Source: Guadua angustifolia
Taxonomy: Eukaryota > Streptophyta > Magnoliopsida > Poales > Poaceae
Reading direction: 5' to 3'
Assembly (NCBI GenBank): GCA_036346375.1
Contig: CM070508.1
Location: 12,518,852 to 12,582,851 of the forward strand
DNA: 64,000 nt
The notes under the pieces are model-generated. The model did not search any database, had not been told where the DNA came from, and saw only the letters and a list, made by a program, of their open reading frames with translations. The position numbers and the translations under genes are program-made. This document shows positions 44,401 to 55,568 of the stretch, piece after piece; the stretch's first letter is position 1, and each line of letters starts with the position of its first letter.

Positions 44401-47400
44401 GAAAGCATTGATTATCAGCTCGAAGCATGCCTCCTTGAGCCCCCCGACACCATCTTTGGTCGGCCAATGCCGATGTGGTAGCTACTGCGTTTGTGCCGAT
44501 GTATCTGCATAGCATGTCCTCATAAAACAACTTGAGCCTCTCGGGGTTGTATCTCAGACACAAGCAAATGATGAGCAAATCCAATTGCCCCTCCGGACTT
44601 TGAAATTATCGAAAAGTAAGTGTATGTAGATACAAGAATGAGGTTCCTAACTGACGACAAAGCAAGATAGTACAGGAAATGAATCTCCAAGATCTGCAGC
44701 TATTCTCGAATTTTTTTTTTTTTTGAGTTTTGGTTTTCTGGAGCTGATATCATGTGGAATTGTATCTGCTGGAAACGACCAGCTTGTGAACTGTCATGTG
44801 TCTTTGCTTTATTTGAAAAGCAGGATTGTTTAGCTTTTCCTCCAAAGAAAAATTTACATGTTAGTTTACCATTGGACTTGGAGACTTGAAAATGAAGTTG
44901 TTTATGACCACATGACTCTTTTGCAGGGGCATGAGAATGGTCATGTGACCCTCAAAGCCTCAAGTGTTGTTTGATCGAGGAAGAATCTTTTGTGAAGTCT
45001 AGAAGCAAATGCAAATATGCAATACGCTCTGCTGTTCGCCAATTCTTCTAGTTTGTTGGCAAGATGTGTAATCTTTTTGTAATCGTGATGCTTATGCCAT
45101 CGTGTACTATTCTTTTGGACATCCGCATCAATATGTTGGATCTGTTGGTAGCCAATTAACTAGAGCTAGCTAGATTGATTAGTGCACCTTCTCGCTACTT
45201 AATGGAATCTTTTGTAATCATGATAATTTCTAATCTATATAATTACCGATGTTACCTTATGGAGTATATGTTTTCATCTCGGTGGTGGGCGCGCACATGG
45301 GGGTCGCCACAAGGGGGGGGCACGGTGGCCATCCGCGCCCACCATCCCTGCGCCATGGCGGCCCTGTTAATCCTACGAGCTAAGTACCCACTCACTTCCT
45401 TCTTTCATGAATGATTTGAATGCTACTAGTCTAGATTGAATAGATAATGGTTGTAGATTTTATTATGTCGCCCTATGTTCCCATTTTATTTGTGAGTAGA
45501 AAGGTATTTACCAATGGATCTTGTATGCTTTCATTCCTAGATCTTGGATATTGTGACTCATGTACATGCCCATTACTTGTTAGTGATCCTATTACATATC
45601 CATTAATTTGTATTTTCACTTAGGTGATGCTAGAGGACTCTTATGCTAATTAGTTCCAAGTATGAATTTGTATGCATCGTCATGGCGATTACAAATGCAA
45701 ACATCCAATTAATGGAAACTAGCTTAACTATTACATGCACATATGTATGGATCTTCTTCAAGCAATCGCTATTTGAATATGTGCATCGCTTAGATTCTTG
45801 TTTTACTATCGGTGTTCAAAAGTTCGCTCGGCGAATTAAGTGGTGTTAGGCACCGCTAAGCGCCAAGGCCGTATTTATGTGCAATTATGGGTCTCGACGT
45901 TTTGACCCTACGCCGAGAATTAATATAATTCATATATATTATTGATTTTATTATGAATAAAAATTTTAGTTTTCCTTTCTAGTTATTTACAAATTGCAAG
46001 ACATCAAATATTGAAGTAGAATATTAAACTAAAATAATTGAATACATACTACTCAATTAATCAAGTAATAAACTAAGTAGTAAGTACTATGTTAGTGACT
46101 TAGTGTACCTTATTTTTTGGGCGACGACGTGAATCTTTCAATCATGGTCATTAGGTCATGTAAATAGTAGATCAAAATGGTCTCTCTCATAATTTTCTGC
46201 CAGCCGCCACGCCCGCCAATGACCTCCAAGACCCGCCAAGGACCGCAATTTCGGCCCAACCGCCAAACAGGCCGCCAAAGGCTGAATTCATTGCGTTTAT
46301 AGCTGCCAACCGCAATATCGACCACAATATCGCCGCCAAGTACCGAATTTTTGAACACTGTTTACTATAGATTCATTTGGATCGACAGATTAGATTACAA
46401 GCATCCCTGAATAATTTGCTAATAAGAAACTAACCCATACATGTTTATCAAGACCTAAACTATGCCCTCATTTTAACTTGGTTTATTAGAATCGAACATA
46501 TCATGTGCTCAGATGTTTTAATAATGCTTGCTAGTGTTTAGTTGGTTATTATACATGATTAAGGGCTGAGGCACCGTGATGTTAAAATATAACCATGAAT
46601 ATATGTTAAAATATAACCCCTTTTTCTCATAGATCCGGTGCATAGGAGGGGTTGCAATTGGTGAAGATTTGTGTTGAGGGCGAGAGAAGGTGGAGGAAGG
46701 AACCGCCACTCAGTTTGTCTCCTCACTTGTTTCGTTGTCCTTGTCATGCTAAGGTTTCATTTTTACTCTCTTTCTCGGATCTGTTGTACCTAGTCTTGTT
46801 CAACCCGATGCTGCAGTTTTGTAGAGGTGATGCTGCTCACGTTCTTTACTAAGCCCTATTTTGCAAGGTATGATTTTGTTTTCTGAGAAGTAGGAACCGG
46901 TTCGTTGAGGGAAAGTAAATTACTAAATTGTATCATTGATTGTATCATTCTTTTCGTAAAGGGATAATGTTTCAACTTTGTTTAAACCTTGGAGCTCTAT
47001 CAAATTGTTGTTAAATGCTATTTTTCTTTTATTTTCGAAACAAGGGACTTAAGAGGGATATATGTATAGACATTCATGTTGTTGGAAAGCGAAAAAAACC
47101 AGTGTGCCTACTGGTTGGAGATAAGACATATAAGGGCACTTACGTCATGCACGATAACAACTCGGCTTTTATAGTTCTTGGATTTCTTATCTTAAAATAG
47201 GCTAGCAGATAGTTAAGACTTTTTTTAGACCAGCAGACTGTTCAGACTTGTGTGTGTTATGAAAGCCGAGTTGCTATGTGAAAAAAATCTGGTTGCTTCA
47301 CATGATTCAATCCAGTTTTTTAATCTTTGCATGTGTCTTATAAAACAAATGATCATTTGTTCATGTGGCTGATCAACTAGGATATTTCAGTTTGCAGAGC

Positions 47401-48904
47401 ACTTTGAAAGAAAAAATAAAATCCTTAGGAGCTATTCTGCTATTTAATTGTAATAATGCCTGTTAAAGGGATTCATGCAGAATGCGCTGGAGTCGCTGGA
47501 CACTGAAGTTGCATTTTCATTTCTAGTTATATGGTTGCAATGCCAAATTGCAAGCAAAAGGTTCTTTTTCTTAAGCTGAACTATTGGAAAAACTTTGTAG
47601 GAAGCTAGTGATAGATAGAAGCATAAAATGTATAACTCAACTATAAATGTTTTTAGCTACATCTATTCATTTTACGAAGTATGCTGGAGTGGGATGCATT
47701 TCTGGCCACAGCCTTTTACAACATCAATGCACAGTATTTTTCTGATCAGTAGATGTTGTTCATGCAAATTGTTGTCAACCTATATCATTATTTTAGTCAA
47801 TGATTATTTGAAAACTGGCATGTGTACAACTAAGTGAGATTTCCTCGTGCTTGGCAATGCAGAAATTTCAATTTATAGCTGTCATTATTTTATTCTGTTA
47901 ATCTGTGGTTGAGTGGTTTAACACCCTTAGTTCTGTATTGCTTAGTTGCCATGGTGCATTAGTTTACATTGCATTCTCTAGTATTATGAGAGTAATGAAT
48001 TTGTTAGATTCATAAGCCAATGGAAGATAAACATTTTTTAGGTGGTGTCCCATTTTTCTCGAATTGAATTATTTGTCGATCCCAATTTACTCGATGCTTA
48101 ATCGATTTTCGCAAGCTTGTATTCAATCTTTGTATTCCGAAGTTCGACCTGATGTGATACCACCAATTGTAACACCCGACATGCATGATCCTCGATAATG
48201 CTCATGAAGAGGTCTGTTCTTCCACACTAAGCGACGGTAGATTTTAGTTTTCGCTTCCACGGTAAATGTTGGTTAACACTTGATTGAAACAGCAGGAATG
48301 GCTCTGGAGGCAGCAGACATCTGCGGAGGAATGGCTCTGTTGGTTAACACTTGATTAATGGGAGGTGCTCACAAGCGAACATGATTCCTCCCATGGATCA
48401 TGAGAAAGGCATTATGGGTCCGGGACCTGCAGATATGAGGCTTTAGTTTGCAGGAAATTCAGATATGAGGCTAAACTTGTTTGGATTTTACTTGTATATG
48501 AATGGTTGTATGAATTTGAACTTAATATGTGGATTTGATCAAATATTGGTGCAGGTTTTAACACCTCTGAACTCATTTTTTGGCCTTTTGGCCTGCTTTA
48601 TGGACTTGTGAAATCTGCTATTTGTGAAGACGTGTATTGATTCTGTGATTTCTTTTTAACTGTCAGTGTTGATGTAAAAAGATGGTACTGGACTTGTATC
48701 TTAATATAACTGGAATGGAATGAATTCTATTTGATATTCTTGAGTGATAATGTGTGGATGTTTAGTTGCGGTGTTATGATTGTTGATCTGGATTGAACAT
48801 GTATGTATATATACACTTGTATACATTCGTGTTCCAATATATATACTGTTGAAGATGACTTTATTAGGTTTGTTGATTTTAAAAACTAGTTAAAATGGAA
48901 AATT
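44401..48904. other. CACTA-2 3' interior (outside the hAT-like insertion): unassigned
   Basis: AT-rich sequence with short frames only. Positions 45285-45370 hold a GC-rich patch. Positions 46630-46860 are a C/T-rich, leader-like stretch with a 66-codon frame that I could not relate to any family. Positions 48280-48480 contain a local duplication of 'aggaatggctctg' and 'gttggttaacacttgatt'. No RNA gene was seen. Confidence 0.4.
45810..46360. mobile_element. hAT-like non-autonomous element
   Basis: Terminal inverted repeats are CGGTGTTCAAAAGTTCG (left) and CAGTGTTCAAAAATTCGG (right, opposite strand). They are flanked by a perfect 8 bp duplication TTTACTAT (45802-45809 and 46361-46368). An 8 bp duplication and CAGTG-like ends are hAT features. 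It is 551 bp with no transposase. The right arm is rich in 'ccgccaa' words. Confidence 0.82.
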
Positions 48905-49172
48905 AATTTTATCGTCACCACATCTGTCAGTAAAAGCTTTGTCTGCCGGTAAAAGGTGTCTGTCGGTAAAGATTTATCTGTCGGTAAAAGTAGTAAATCA
49001 AAGGCAAACGGTCTGTCGGTAAAGATTTGTCTGTCGCTAAAAACCTTTACCGATAGGACTTACATCGGCACCTCTCTTCTGTCGGTAAAAGCTTTACCGA
49101 CAGACATGCTGTCGCTATAGGTGGCTTTTAGCGACAGACAAGCTGTTGGTATATTTAGGGCATGGTGTAGTG
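48905..49172. repeat. Right subterminal array of CACTA-2
   Basis: Repeats of 'tgtcggtaaa' on both strands (about ten), ending at the terminus. They match the words at 35970-36180. Confidence 0.9.
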
Positions 49173-49980
49173 TATGGGCCGAGTGCACTCTCGGCACACC
49201 CTATCCCGAGTGCCCTCTCGGTCGACAGTGGCCGCGTGGCAGCAGATTAGTGCTCCTAAGGCCTAGGGTTTGCCCCTATGGGTCGAGTGCACTCTCGGCA
49301 CACCCTATCCTGAGTGTCCTTTCGGTCGACAGTGGCCGCGTGGCAGCAAATTAGTGCTCCTAGGGCCTAGGGTTTGCCCCTATGGGCCGAGTGCACTCTC
49401 GGCACACCCTATCCCGAGTGCCCTCTCGGTCGACAGTGGCCGCGTGGCAGCAGATTAGTGCTCCTAGGGCCTAGGGCCTAGGGTTTGCCCCTATGGGCCG
49501 AGTGCACTCTCAGCACACCCTATCCTGAGTGCCCTCTCGGTCGACAGTGGCCGCGTGGCAGCAGATTCGTAAGTCTAGTGCCTAGGGTTTGCCCCTATTC
49601 TCCAAGTGCCCTCTCGGGCTAGAGTGGCCGCGTGGCAGTTGCCCTAGCCGCCGGGCGGGAGGTTTAGATTTGAATATGGACGAATCTACGCCGAGTGCCC
49701 TCTCGGCCTATTCGTAATCTACACCGAGTGCCCACTTGGGATAGAGTGCACTGCATTTGCTGACATGGCAACTGGTAATCTATGCTGAGTGTGCCCTCGC
49801 ATTATTTTGTCCTACGTGGACGAAAACGTCATATTTCGAGTGCACTCTCGGAATAGATATTGTATATTGCGAGAGCACACTCGGAATAGAGTTCTTTGTC
49901 CGAGAGGTGGCTAAAACGAGAGCACACTCGGCATAGGTTGATCTACTCTGAGTGTGCACTCGGTTTGTTATTTTCACACT
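49173..49980. repeat. Right subterminal array of CACTA-1, with about 105 bp tandem units
   Basis: Four tandem units of about 105 bp run from 49176 to about 49590. Each holds 'gagtgcactctcggcacacc', 'cggtcgacagtggccgcgtgg' and 'gcctagggtttgcccctat'. Simpler 'gagtgcactctcgg' words continue to 49980. Frames across the units (49121-49458) are repeat products. Confidence 0.9.
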
Positions 49981-50670
49981 CGCCCCAAAACTGGATTCTT
50001 GTAGTGTGTGTCAACTGGCCTGGCAAAAGAGGTTGATCATTTCTTCTGGGAAAAGCTGTACACCTCTGCAGAATATAAATATAATTGATTAGTCACGCCC
50101 GCGGATATGGGCACTTGGTAACTTGATCATATAGTTAGATGTTGCTTTATTTTCAAAAAGGTTTATTTTTGGAAAGCTTACCCCACTGATGATACAATAC
50201 TATACCATGTGTTGGCAAGTATTAATATCAGCTGTTGTGCTATGTGTTGGCAAGAATTGGATATATGCCATGTGATAGCAATGAACGATGCGAAGCTCAC
50301 ATCATGGAAGACTGTGAGTATTACTTATGCTTTACTAATTCCTTATCAGTCAAATTTGCTCTTACAAATTCCGTTTTCAAATGACAACTCGATTTACAAA
50401 TTAAAAATATCTTTATGCAAATTAACTGCAGAAGCTATCTTTGATTTAATCTGCATTATTGTATTTGCAAATACCACCTTAAGTCTTACTGAGTACGAAA
50501 GTACTCACCCTTACTTATTCGTTGATTTAGGTGAAGATAACGATCCTTCAGATGACACGTTCCTTGACACAGGTTACAGGGACATTACTAGCGAGTTTTT
50601 CTAAGGTTTATGCCTTGTTAGTTGCCTGAGGGTTGGATGGGCACACTACAAGACTTTACTTCTTTTGTTG

Positions 50671-50671
<1 letters not shown>

Positions 50672-50725
<54 letters not shown>
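50672..50725. repeat. (TA)n microsatellite near the end of LTR-B
   Basis: A run of about 27 TA units, 170 bases before the LTR end. Confidence 0.98.
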
Positions 50726-50730
<5 letters not shown>

Positions 50731-50902
50731 TCAATTGTATGAATACATTGTATAATTAGCTTTCGTATAAATAATATGATGTATGGTTGTGTTCTAATTG
50801 TTGTAAATATACGTACTAGCCACTGGTCATGGGACTAGTACTGTATGTATATGAGATTCTTATTTTCGTATTTTATGCAAAAGTGGGGGTCGCTACATTT
50901 TG

Positions 50903-51697
50903 GAAGGAAAAAAATTGTTTAGGAGAAAACCACAATCCTGATGCTTGAAGGAAACCGCAATCCTGATGCCAAAAATCATGAATACTCCATCCATCATCCA
51001 AGTGGAAGGTAACCACACTACCTCATTCGAGAAAGTTGCCACACTTAGTCAGATATAGCCAACTAAACAACATCTCTTCCATACACTCAGTTATCCTACC
51101 TTCTAATACAGCCAACTAAACACTTCTGAGCTCAACCGAGATCATTAGATATAGCCAACCAAACGCTTCTACTTGCATCTCTTCAGTTTGTCTTAGGGAT
51201 GGGTCATACGGTAAATAAAGCCAAGGATGTGTGTGTGTATATATATATGTCGCTATTTATTTCCAGCTTTCACCAGGTAGGATACAATGAGAAGCACGCA
51301 CGCGCTCAACGTCTGGCAAAAGACGAGTACGTACAGCAATACGCCAAAACCGGTGAAATTCCGCCTAGCTAGAGCTTAGCTAGCCGCCCAAGCTACTTCC
51401 GTCGCCCACACACTCCAGCCACAGAAAAGCAGGCTAGCGCTGAGAGCGAGGCGTGGGCCCGGAAAAATCTCCCCGTCGACCTCTCCGCCAATGGGGAGGC
51501 CGTGCCCACGTGACATCCGTCCACGTCCCCCTCCCTCGCCTCCCCTATTTCCTACCTCTTCGCCGGTGTTCGTTGCACATACAGATCCAGCTGGCCCTCC
51601 TTCCCCAATCGCCACAAAGCCCCGATATTGCTTACGCTTATCAGCAGCTTCAGAAGCTAGCTGTTCTTCACGTATAGCCCATTAGCCTCTCTTCACC
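50903..51697 (+). promoter_or_regulatory. Upstream region of the TIGR01589-type gene
   Basis: This is the first non-TE sequence to the right of LTR-B. A G-box CACGTG (51507-51512) and a second ACGT core ('gtccacgtcc', 51518-51527) lie about 190 bases before the ATG. A TA-rich stretch at 51236-51250 could supply a TATA box but is far away. The 5' leader probably begins between 51,400 and 51,650. No upstream coding exon was found. Confidence 0.5.
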
Positions 51698-52420
51698 ATG
51701 GGCGACTCCTCGTCATCAGCTTCCTACATCAGAATGGTATACTAATTAGCTTCTACTTTCCATTGCGCTGCTGTGTTTTTTATATGTACGTATACGTAGA
51801 TGCATCAAATGACGGGTTTAATTGTTTTGCTCTGCCAATTCAGGTTCACCACCTGATAGAGAAGTGCATTTGCTTCAACCTGAACAAGGAGGAATGCATG
51901 GAGGCCCTGGAGAAGCATGCCAACGTCAACCCTGTCATCACTTCCACTGGTACGTACATAACTACACACGCCTACGTATATACAGTATATATGTACGTTG
52001 GTCTCTCAGCCCGGATTTAGTCACGTCTCACGATCTATGCGGATTAATTTGCTCGATTTGTTTCGCATGAACTAACCACACGCATGCGCCAGTGGATGCA
52101 ATTATATAGCTTGTAATAATAAGGTTGATTCACTCTGTTGTATGCCGCAGCGCCGCCCTAGATCGATATACACCATATAGTGTTAATTAATTGGTCCGGC
52201 CTCGATCTTGTGTCATTTCATGTGATGCATGAACATTTCTTTTCGTCGCCTGGATGCAGTGTGGAAGGAGCTGGAGAAGGAGAACAAGGAGTTCTTCGAG
52301 ACGTACAAGAAGGACTGCGAGGAGCGGCACATCGATGCGGAGACGATGCAGCGGATCCAGAAGATGCTGTCCGATGCGGCTGCCTCCAAGAGCAACGACG
52401 ACGACGACGACGACGACTAA
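51698..52420 (+). CDS. Plant-specific TIGR01589/A_thal_3526-type small protein
   Basis: Three exons (51698-51736, 51844-51949, 52260-52420) join into a 101-residue protein with canonical GT/AG introns of 107 and 310 bases. The ATG sits in a good context (caccATGG). The conserved domain spans about residues 10-85. Key stretches are YIRMVHHLIEKCICFNLNKE, CMEALEKHANVNPVIT and VWKELEKENKEFFETYKK, followed by a helix (RHIDAETMQRIQKMLSDA). The protein ends in seven consecutive Asp. No signal peptide or membrane segment is seen; it is soluble and largely helical. Family members are plant-only and of unknown function. The second intron is shared in position (after TSTG, phase 1). It appears intact, with likely poly(A) signals AATAAA at 52521 and 52645. 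Confidence 0.9.
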
Positions 52421-53108
52421 TTAATCTAGCTATCTCAAGCTCATGGATGACCTCTTGCATCAGCTCCTCCTGGCTCCGTACGTTGAGGGGAACTGCATGC
52501 ACATCATAAGAGATCATACGCAATAAAGCGTAGCTAGTTTACCTAGCTACCACAAAGCCATGCTTGTCGTAGTACTTATACCACAATCAGAAGGGCAGGC
52601 AACCAGGCATGTTTAGTCAGTGTATGCATGTAGTATATACATAAATAAAGTGGTGTACGTAGTTTAAAAATATAGGAGATGCTAAGTACTACTGCGCTTT
52701 TTTACGTTCATAGGGGACGGACGGTAAAACACCTTAAAATCCATTGAAAAAAAAAGCCTACAGAACTAGCTAGAATATCAGAGATACGACTGTTGAGGCA
52801 GGTACTCTATAACCCTTCACCTCCTCTCCTTCTCCACCGCTACATAAATGCATGGAATATTCAAAGGACCTACGCTACGTACGGGTCTACGTACAGGTGC
52901 GGTAGCTGTAGCTAGCTCTGTACATATCATTGCTAGCTAATTCTTCTGTGACACGTGGCAGCGTGTGTGTACATATTTCGCCAGCGATGACGTGTATCCG
53001 ATTGGTGCTTGTACTACCGAGGAAGGAAGATGCTGCTGCTTGTCCCGTTCGGGTGGCCTTTTTCGAGAGACGGGTGATCGAATTTTGTAGGGTTTCGCGT
53101 GAGCTGAG
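52421..53108. other. 3' UTR and intergenic sequence
   Basis: AATAAA-type signals at about 52521 and 52645 suggest the transcript end. Beyond them lies intergenic DNA with 'ctagctagc' words. No gene is seen. Confidence 0.6.
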
Positions 53109-54104
53109 CTGGATATCCGTGGCGAATCTATAATAAAAATAAAGGTAGGGTTTCTATGTAAAAGTTTAAATTCAACATAAGCATATTAATATTATATCTA
53201 CTAATTTATTGCCAACCAAATTCAAATTCATACATATTAAATCAGAAAGACAAAAATATCAATCAGTCAATAGAATATAAAGTTGGGACAATAGAATACA
53301 AAAATCAGACATCAATTATCACAACAAAAGGTATTTAGACATGAGGCATTGCATTGAGGCTTGGGGCAATTTTTTTATACTGAGCAAAGCAATCAATGGC
53401 GCTAGCGAATTAGTCTAACTTTGATGTGATCGTCCTAGCGATCAATATGAAGCGCTGAGAGACTCTTCGTCCTCAGTTGCTCCTCCTTGTCGATTGTCTC
53501 GGTTCCTATCTGGGCTCTGGCGATGCGCGTTCGGCCACCAGCTGGACGGAGCGAGTCTCGGTTCCTCTTTGGGCTTTGGAGATGCATGTTCGGCTGCCGG
53601 CTAGACGGCGCTCCGAGCAGCCGATTCCTCTCCTCTAGTAATGCGTGTTCCGCCTAGCTCCCGACAATGCATGTTCCGCCCAAATTCCATACCGGTGATC
53701 GCTGTTTCGCCCCAGATTCTCTGGCGATGCACATTTCGCTCGCCGCATGGTCACACTTCGCCCGCGTCTGTCGCCTCGAATCGTCTGTGCGTCGCTGCTT
53801 CGCCACCGCGAGACGACACCGACATTGTTCTCTCGGACTCTGTGTCTGCGCTACAAGAAAGGATGCCGAAATCGCACTGTGAAACCCCATGAGAGTAAGG
53901 GAGCCCGTAACAAATTTTGATGGCCTATTTGCCTAACAGTATTGTTTTTTTACTTTTTTTTCTTACATCTTACTCCTAGTTGCCAGTTCATAAACCTACC
54001 GATTTGCCGCTATAGCGTTAGAGATACTGGGAGGAAAGAGATTCAACCGATCAGAGGTGGGGCTGGCGCCCCAGCTAGCCCCAATGGTGGATCCGCCACT
54101 GTCC
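53109..54104. mobile_element. Possible degraded hAT-type element
   Basis: The right edge, read on the opposite strand, is CAGTGGCGGATCCACCATTG, a familiar plant transposon end. The left edge near 53118 has CGTGGCGAATCTATA. Inside are four imperfect units around 'ggctctggcgatgcgcgttc' (53500-53720). No matching target-site duplication was found and no transposase is present, so the call is tentative. Confidence 0.35.
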
Positions 54105-55568
54105 ACGGTGTAATATCTTTCCTCCGCGTATAGAGAAGCCTAAGCCTCACTGGTCTCCTAACACTTTTTTTTCAAAATCTAAACACATACAAATAAATTT
54201 ATAAAAATAGCTCTCTTTTCAACCGTAGAAGTAGTGACAGATGACACATGCCACTTAACAAGCTTGTATACCATGATAAGAGATCGGGGCCATAGCAAGA
54301 CGCCACTGCTTCCTATCGCGTTAGGGTACCATGGCAAGTCCTCCACCACACTGCTATACTACCCTACCGTCGTGTCCATAGTGATCGGCACCTGGTTGCC
54401 GAGTCTGGGAGCGTAGTAGCAAGCTAGCCACAGTGGGTCTACTAGTTGCTACTACAACGATGAGACATGTCAACTGTCGGTGCTTCCGCGGTCACGGATT
54501 ACGCTAATTTTTTTTAAGGAAAAAAATGGCAACGTGCCAAGGTCCCCGTATGGAGGCTGTAGCCAGGGGCCCAGGAGCGAGTTCGCGCGGCTGGCTACTG
54601 GTACAAAGATTCTTGTGAGGGTGTGGCATGCACCACTGGTCTTTTTCCAACAACAGTGCGTAGCATTAATGGCAACGCGGCCGGCATGAAGGTTTTCCGC
54701 AGGTCGCAGTTGATCTCATGACTCATCGGCCGTGACAGTGAGACGAGCTAGGCTGCTTCTTTTGTTTAGATAGAACAAATACAGAAGAAAGAGAGAGAGA
54801 AGAATAAGTGAAACACTGTTCCGTACAGCGCCAACGGCGTTCCCTACATTTTGTTCTTGCCTGCCCGGTGGTTGTCCCCCGGCCCGTACAGTTATTTCCT
54901 CACTCTAAACCTCACACGGTGGATTTGTTTTGGATTTGTTTTGGATTTGTTTTGAATTTATCATTCGATCGAGTTGACTGTGAAAGTCGATTTCATTAGA
55001 CAGACATGGCTAGCACAATTAATGTTGTAACGTATCCCATTTAGGAACATCAGAGCTATCTTGCATGAAGCGATACCATGGTCTTAACGGTGAGGTTTGT
55101 CAAGTTCCAAACGGGCCTCGACCTTTTCGTTTTTCCTACGCGGTAGTGATCTTCCAGTGAAAGAAGAACGCCTCAGAGAATGATGAATTAAGATTTCTTC
55201 GCCAAGTTCCAGGCAAGAACCAGAATGACCTGATTTAAGCTGTACGTACACTTTCTCAAAGCTTGGGAACTTGGAAGACCAGACATCATCAAGCAGCGCG
55301 CATAAGGCTAACATTACTGCATATATTGACGAAGAGGCTGTAATAACCTACACATAAGATTCATACATTGCCCAACTGTCCAGTACCCACCCGCAGAACA
55401 ACTTCCAGCGCACAGCAGGCAATAAAAAAGTGCACAACTGAATCACACACCCCGTCGCACACAATCTGCGAAACAGGTTTGGAATCCGGATTTCTGAAAC
55501 TATGCTGGCTTCAATAGTGTCAGCTCGGGCTCTCTGAAGTTCCGCTTACAGCACTGGAGTTCAGGCTG
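54105..55568. other. Intergenic region between the small gene and MTP11
   Basis: No recognised gene. Positions 54914-54960 repeat 'ttggatttgtt' four times. A 76-codon minus-strand frame at 55084-55314 resembles nothing I know. It could lie in or just past the 3' UTR of the MTP11 transcript. Confidence 0.5.

Larger units (their letters stand above)
35941..49172 (+). mobile_element. TNP2-bearing CACTA element (CACTA-2) nested in CACTA-1
   Basis: The left end is CACTACACCATGTCCTAGAT at 35941. The right end on the opposite strand is CACTACACCATGCCCTAAAT, ending at 49172. The duplication is TAT on both sides (35938-35940 and 49173-49175). Subterminal words 'ctgtcggtaaaa' occur at 35970-36180 and 48920-49135. 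It is 13,232 bp. The cargo is a TNP2 transposase remnant (39487-43836) and a TnpA-like remnant (43840-44400), both on the plus strand. It also holds a Helitron-like insertion and a hAT-like insertion. The gene pair marks an element that was once autonomous; this copy is dead. Confidence 0.93.
32079..50006. mobile_element. Non-autonomous CACTA element (CACTA-1), expanded by insertions
   Basis: The left end is CACTACAAGGATGCAGATTTT at 32079. The right end on the opposite strand is CACTACAAGAATCCAGTTTT, ending at 50006. The flanking 3 bp duplication is TGT on both sides (32076-32078 and 50007-50009). Subterminal arrays of 'gagtgcactctcgggatag' lie at 32105-32565 and 49176-49980. Removing the SIRE-like solo LTR (33085-35629) and CACTA-2 (35941-49172) leaves about 2.1 kb with no transposase, so it is a non-autonomous element. 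It lies in LTR-B; the flanks rejoin in register with the LTR-A relative. Confidence 0.92.
20182..50897 (+). mobile_element. Long gypsy-type solo LTR (LTR-B) split by three insertions
   Basis: The ends are TGTAACATCCC at 20182 and GGGGTCGCTACA at 50897, flanked by a perfect 5 bp duplication TTTTG (20177-20181 and 50898-50902). Pieces that belong to it are 20182-21339, 26405-30300, 31584-32078 and 50010-50897, about 6.4 kb in all. The assignment rests on alignment with the reversed relative at 21340-26404. For example, 'tctgcagaggtgtacaact' at 22060 matches the complement of 50049-50068, and 'cgttacattacctagac' at 22168 matches the complement of 32024-32040. A TATA box is at 21252. No internal region, primer site or second LTR is present, so it is read as a solo LTR left by recombination. 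The long LTR and TGTAACA start fit the Tekay-type element at 1-2338. Confidence 0.8.

Noticed and set aside
53641..53892. Three overlapping frames of 71-83 codons
   Set aside because: They derive from imperfect repeats of one 'gcgatgcgcgttc' unit, with no recognisable domain and no splice context.
55084..55314. 76-codon minus-strand frame as a separate gene
   Set aside because: No recognisable domain, no splice partner found, and it sits where the MTP11 3' UTR would be expected.
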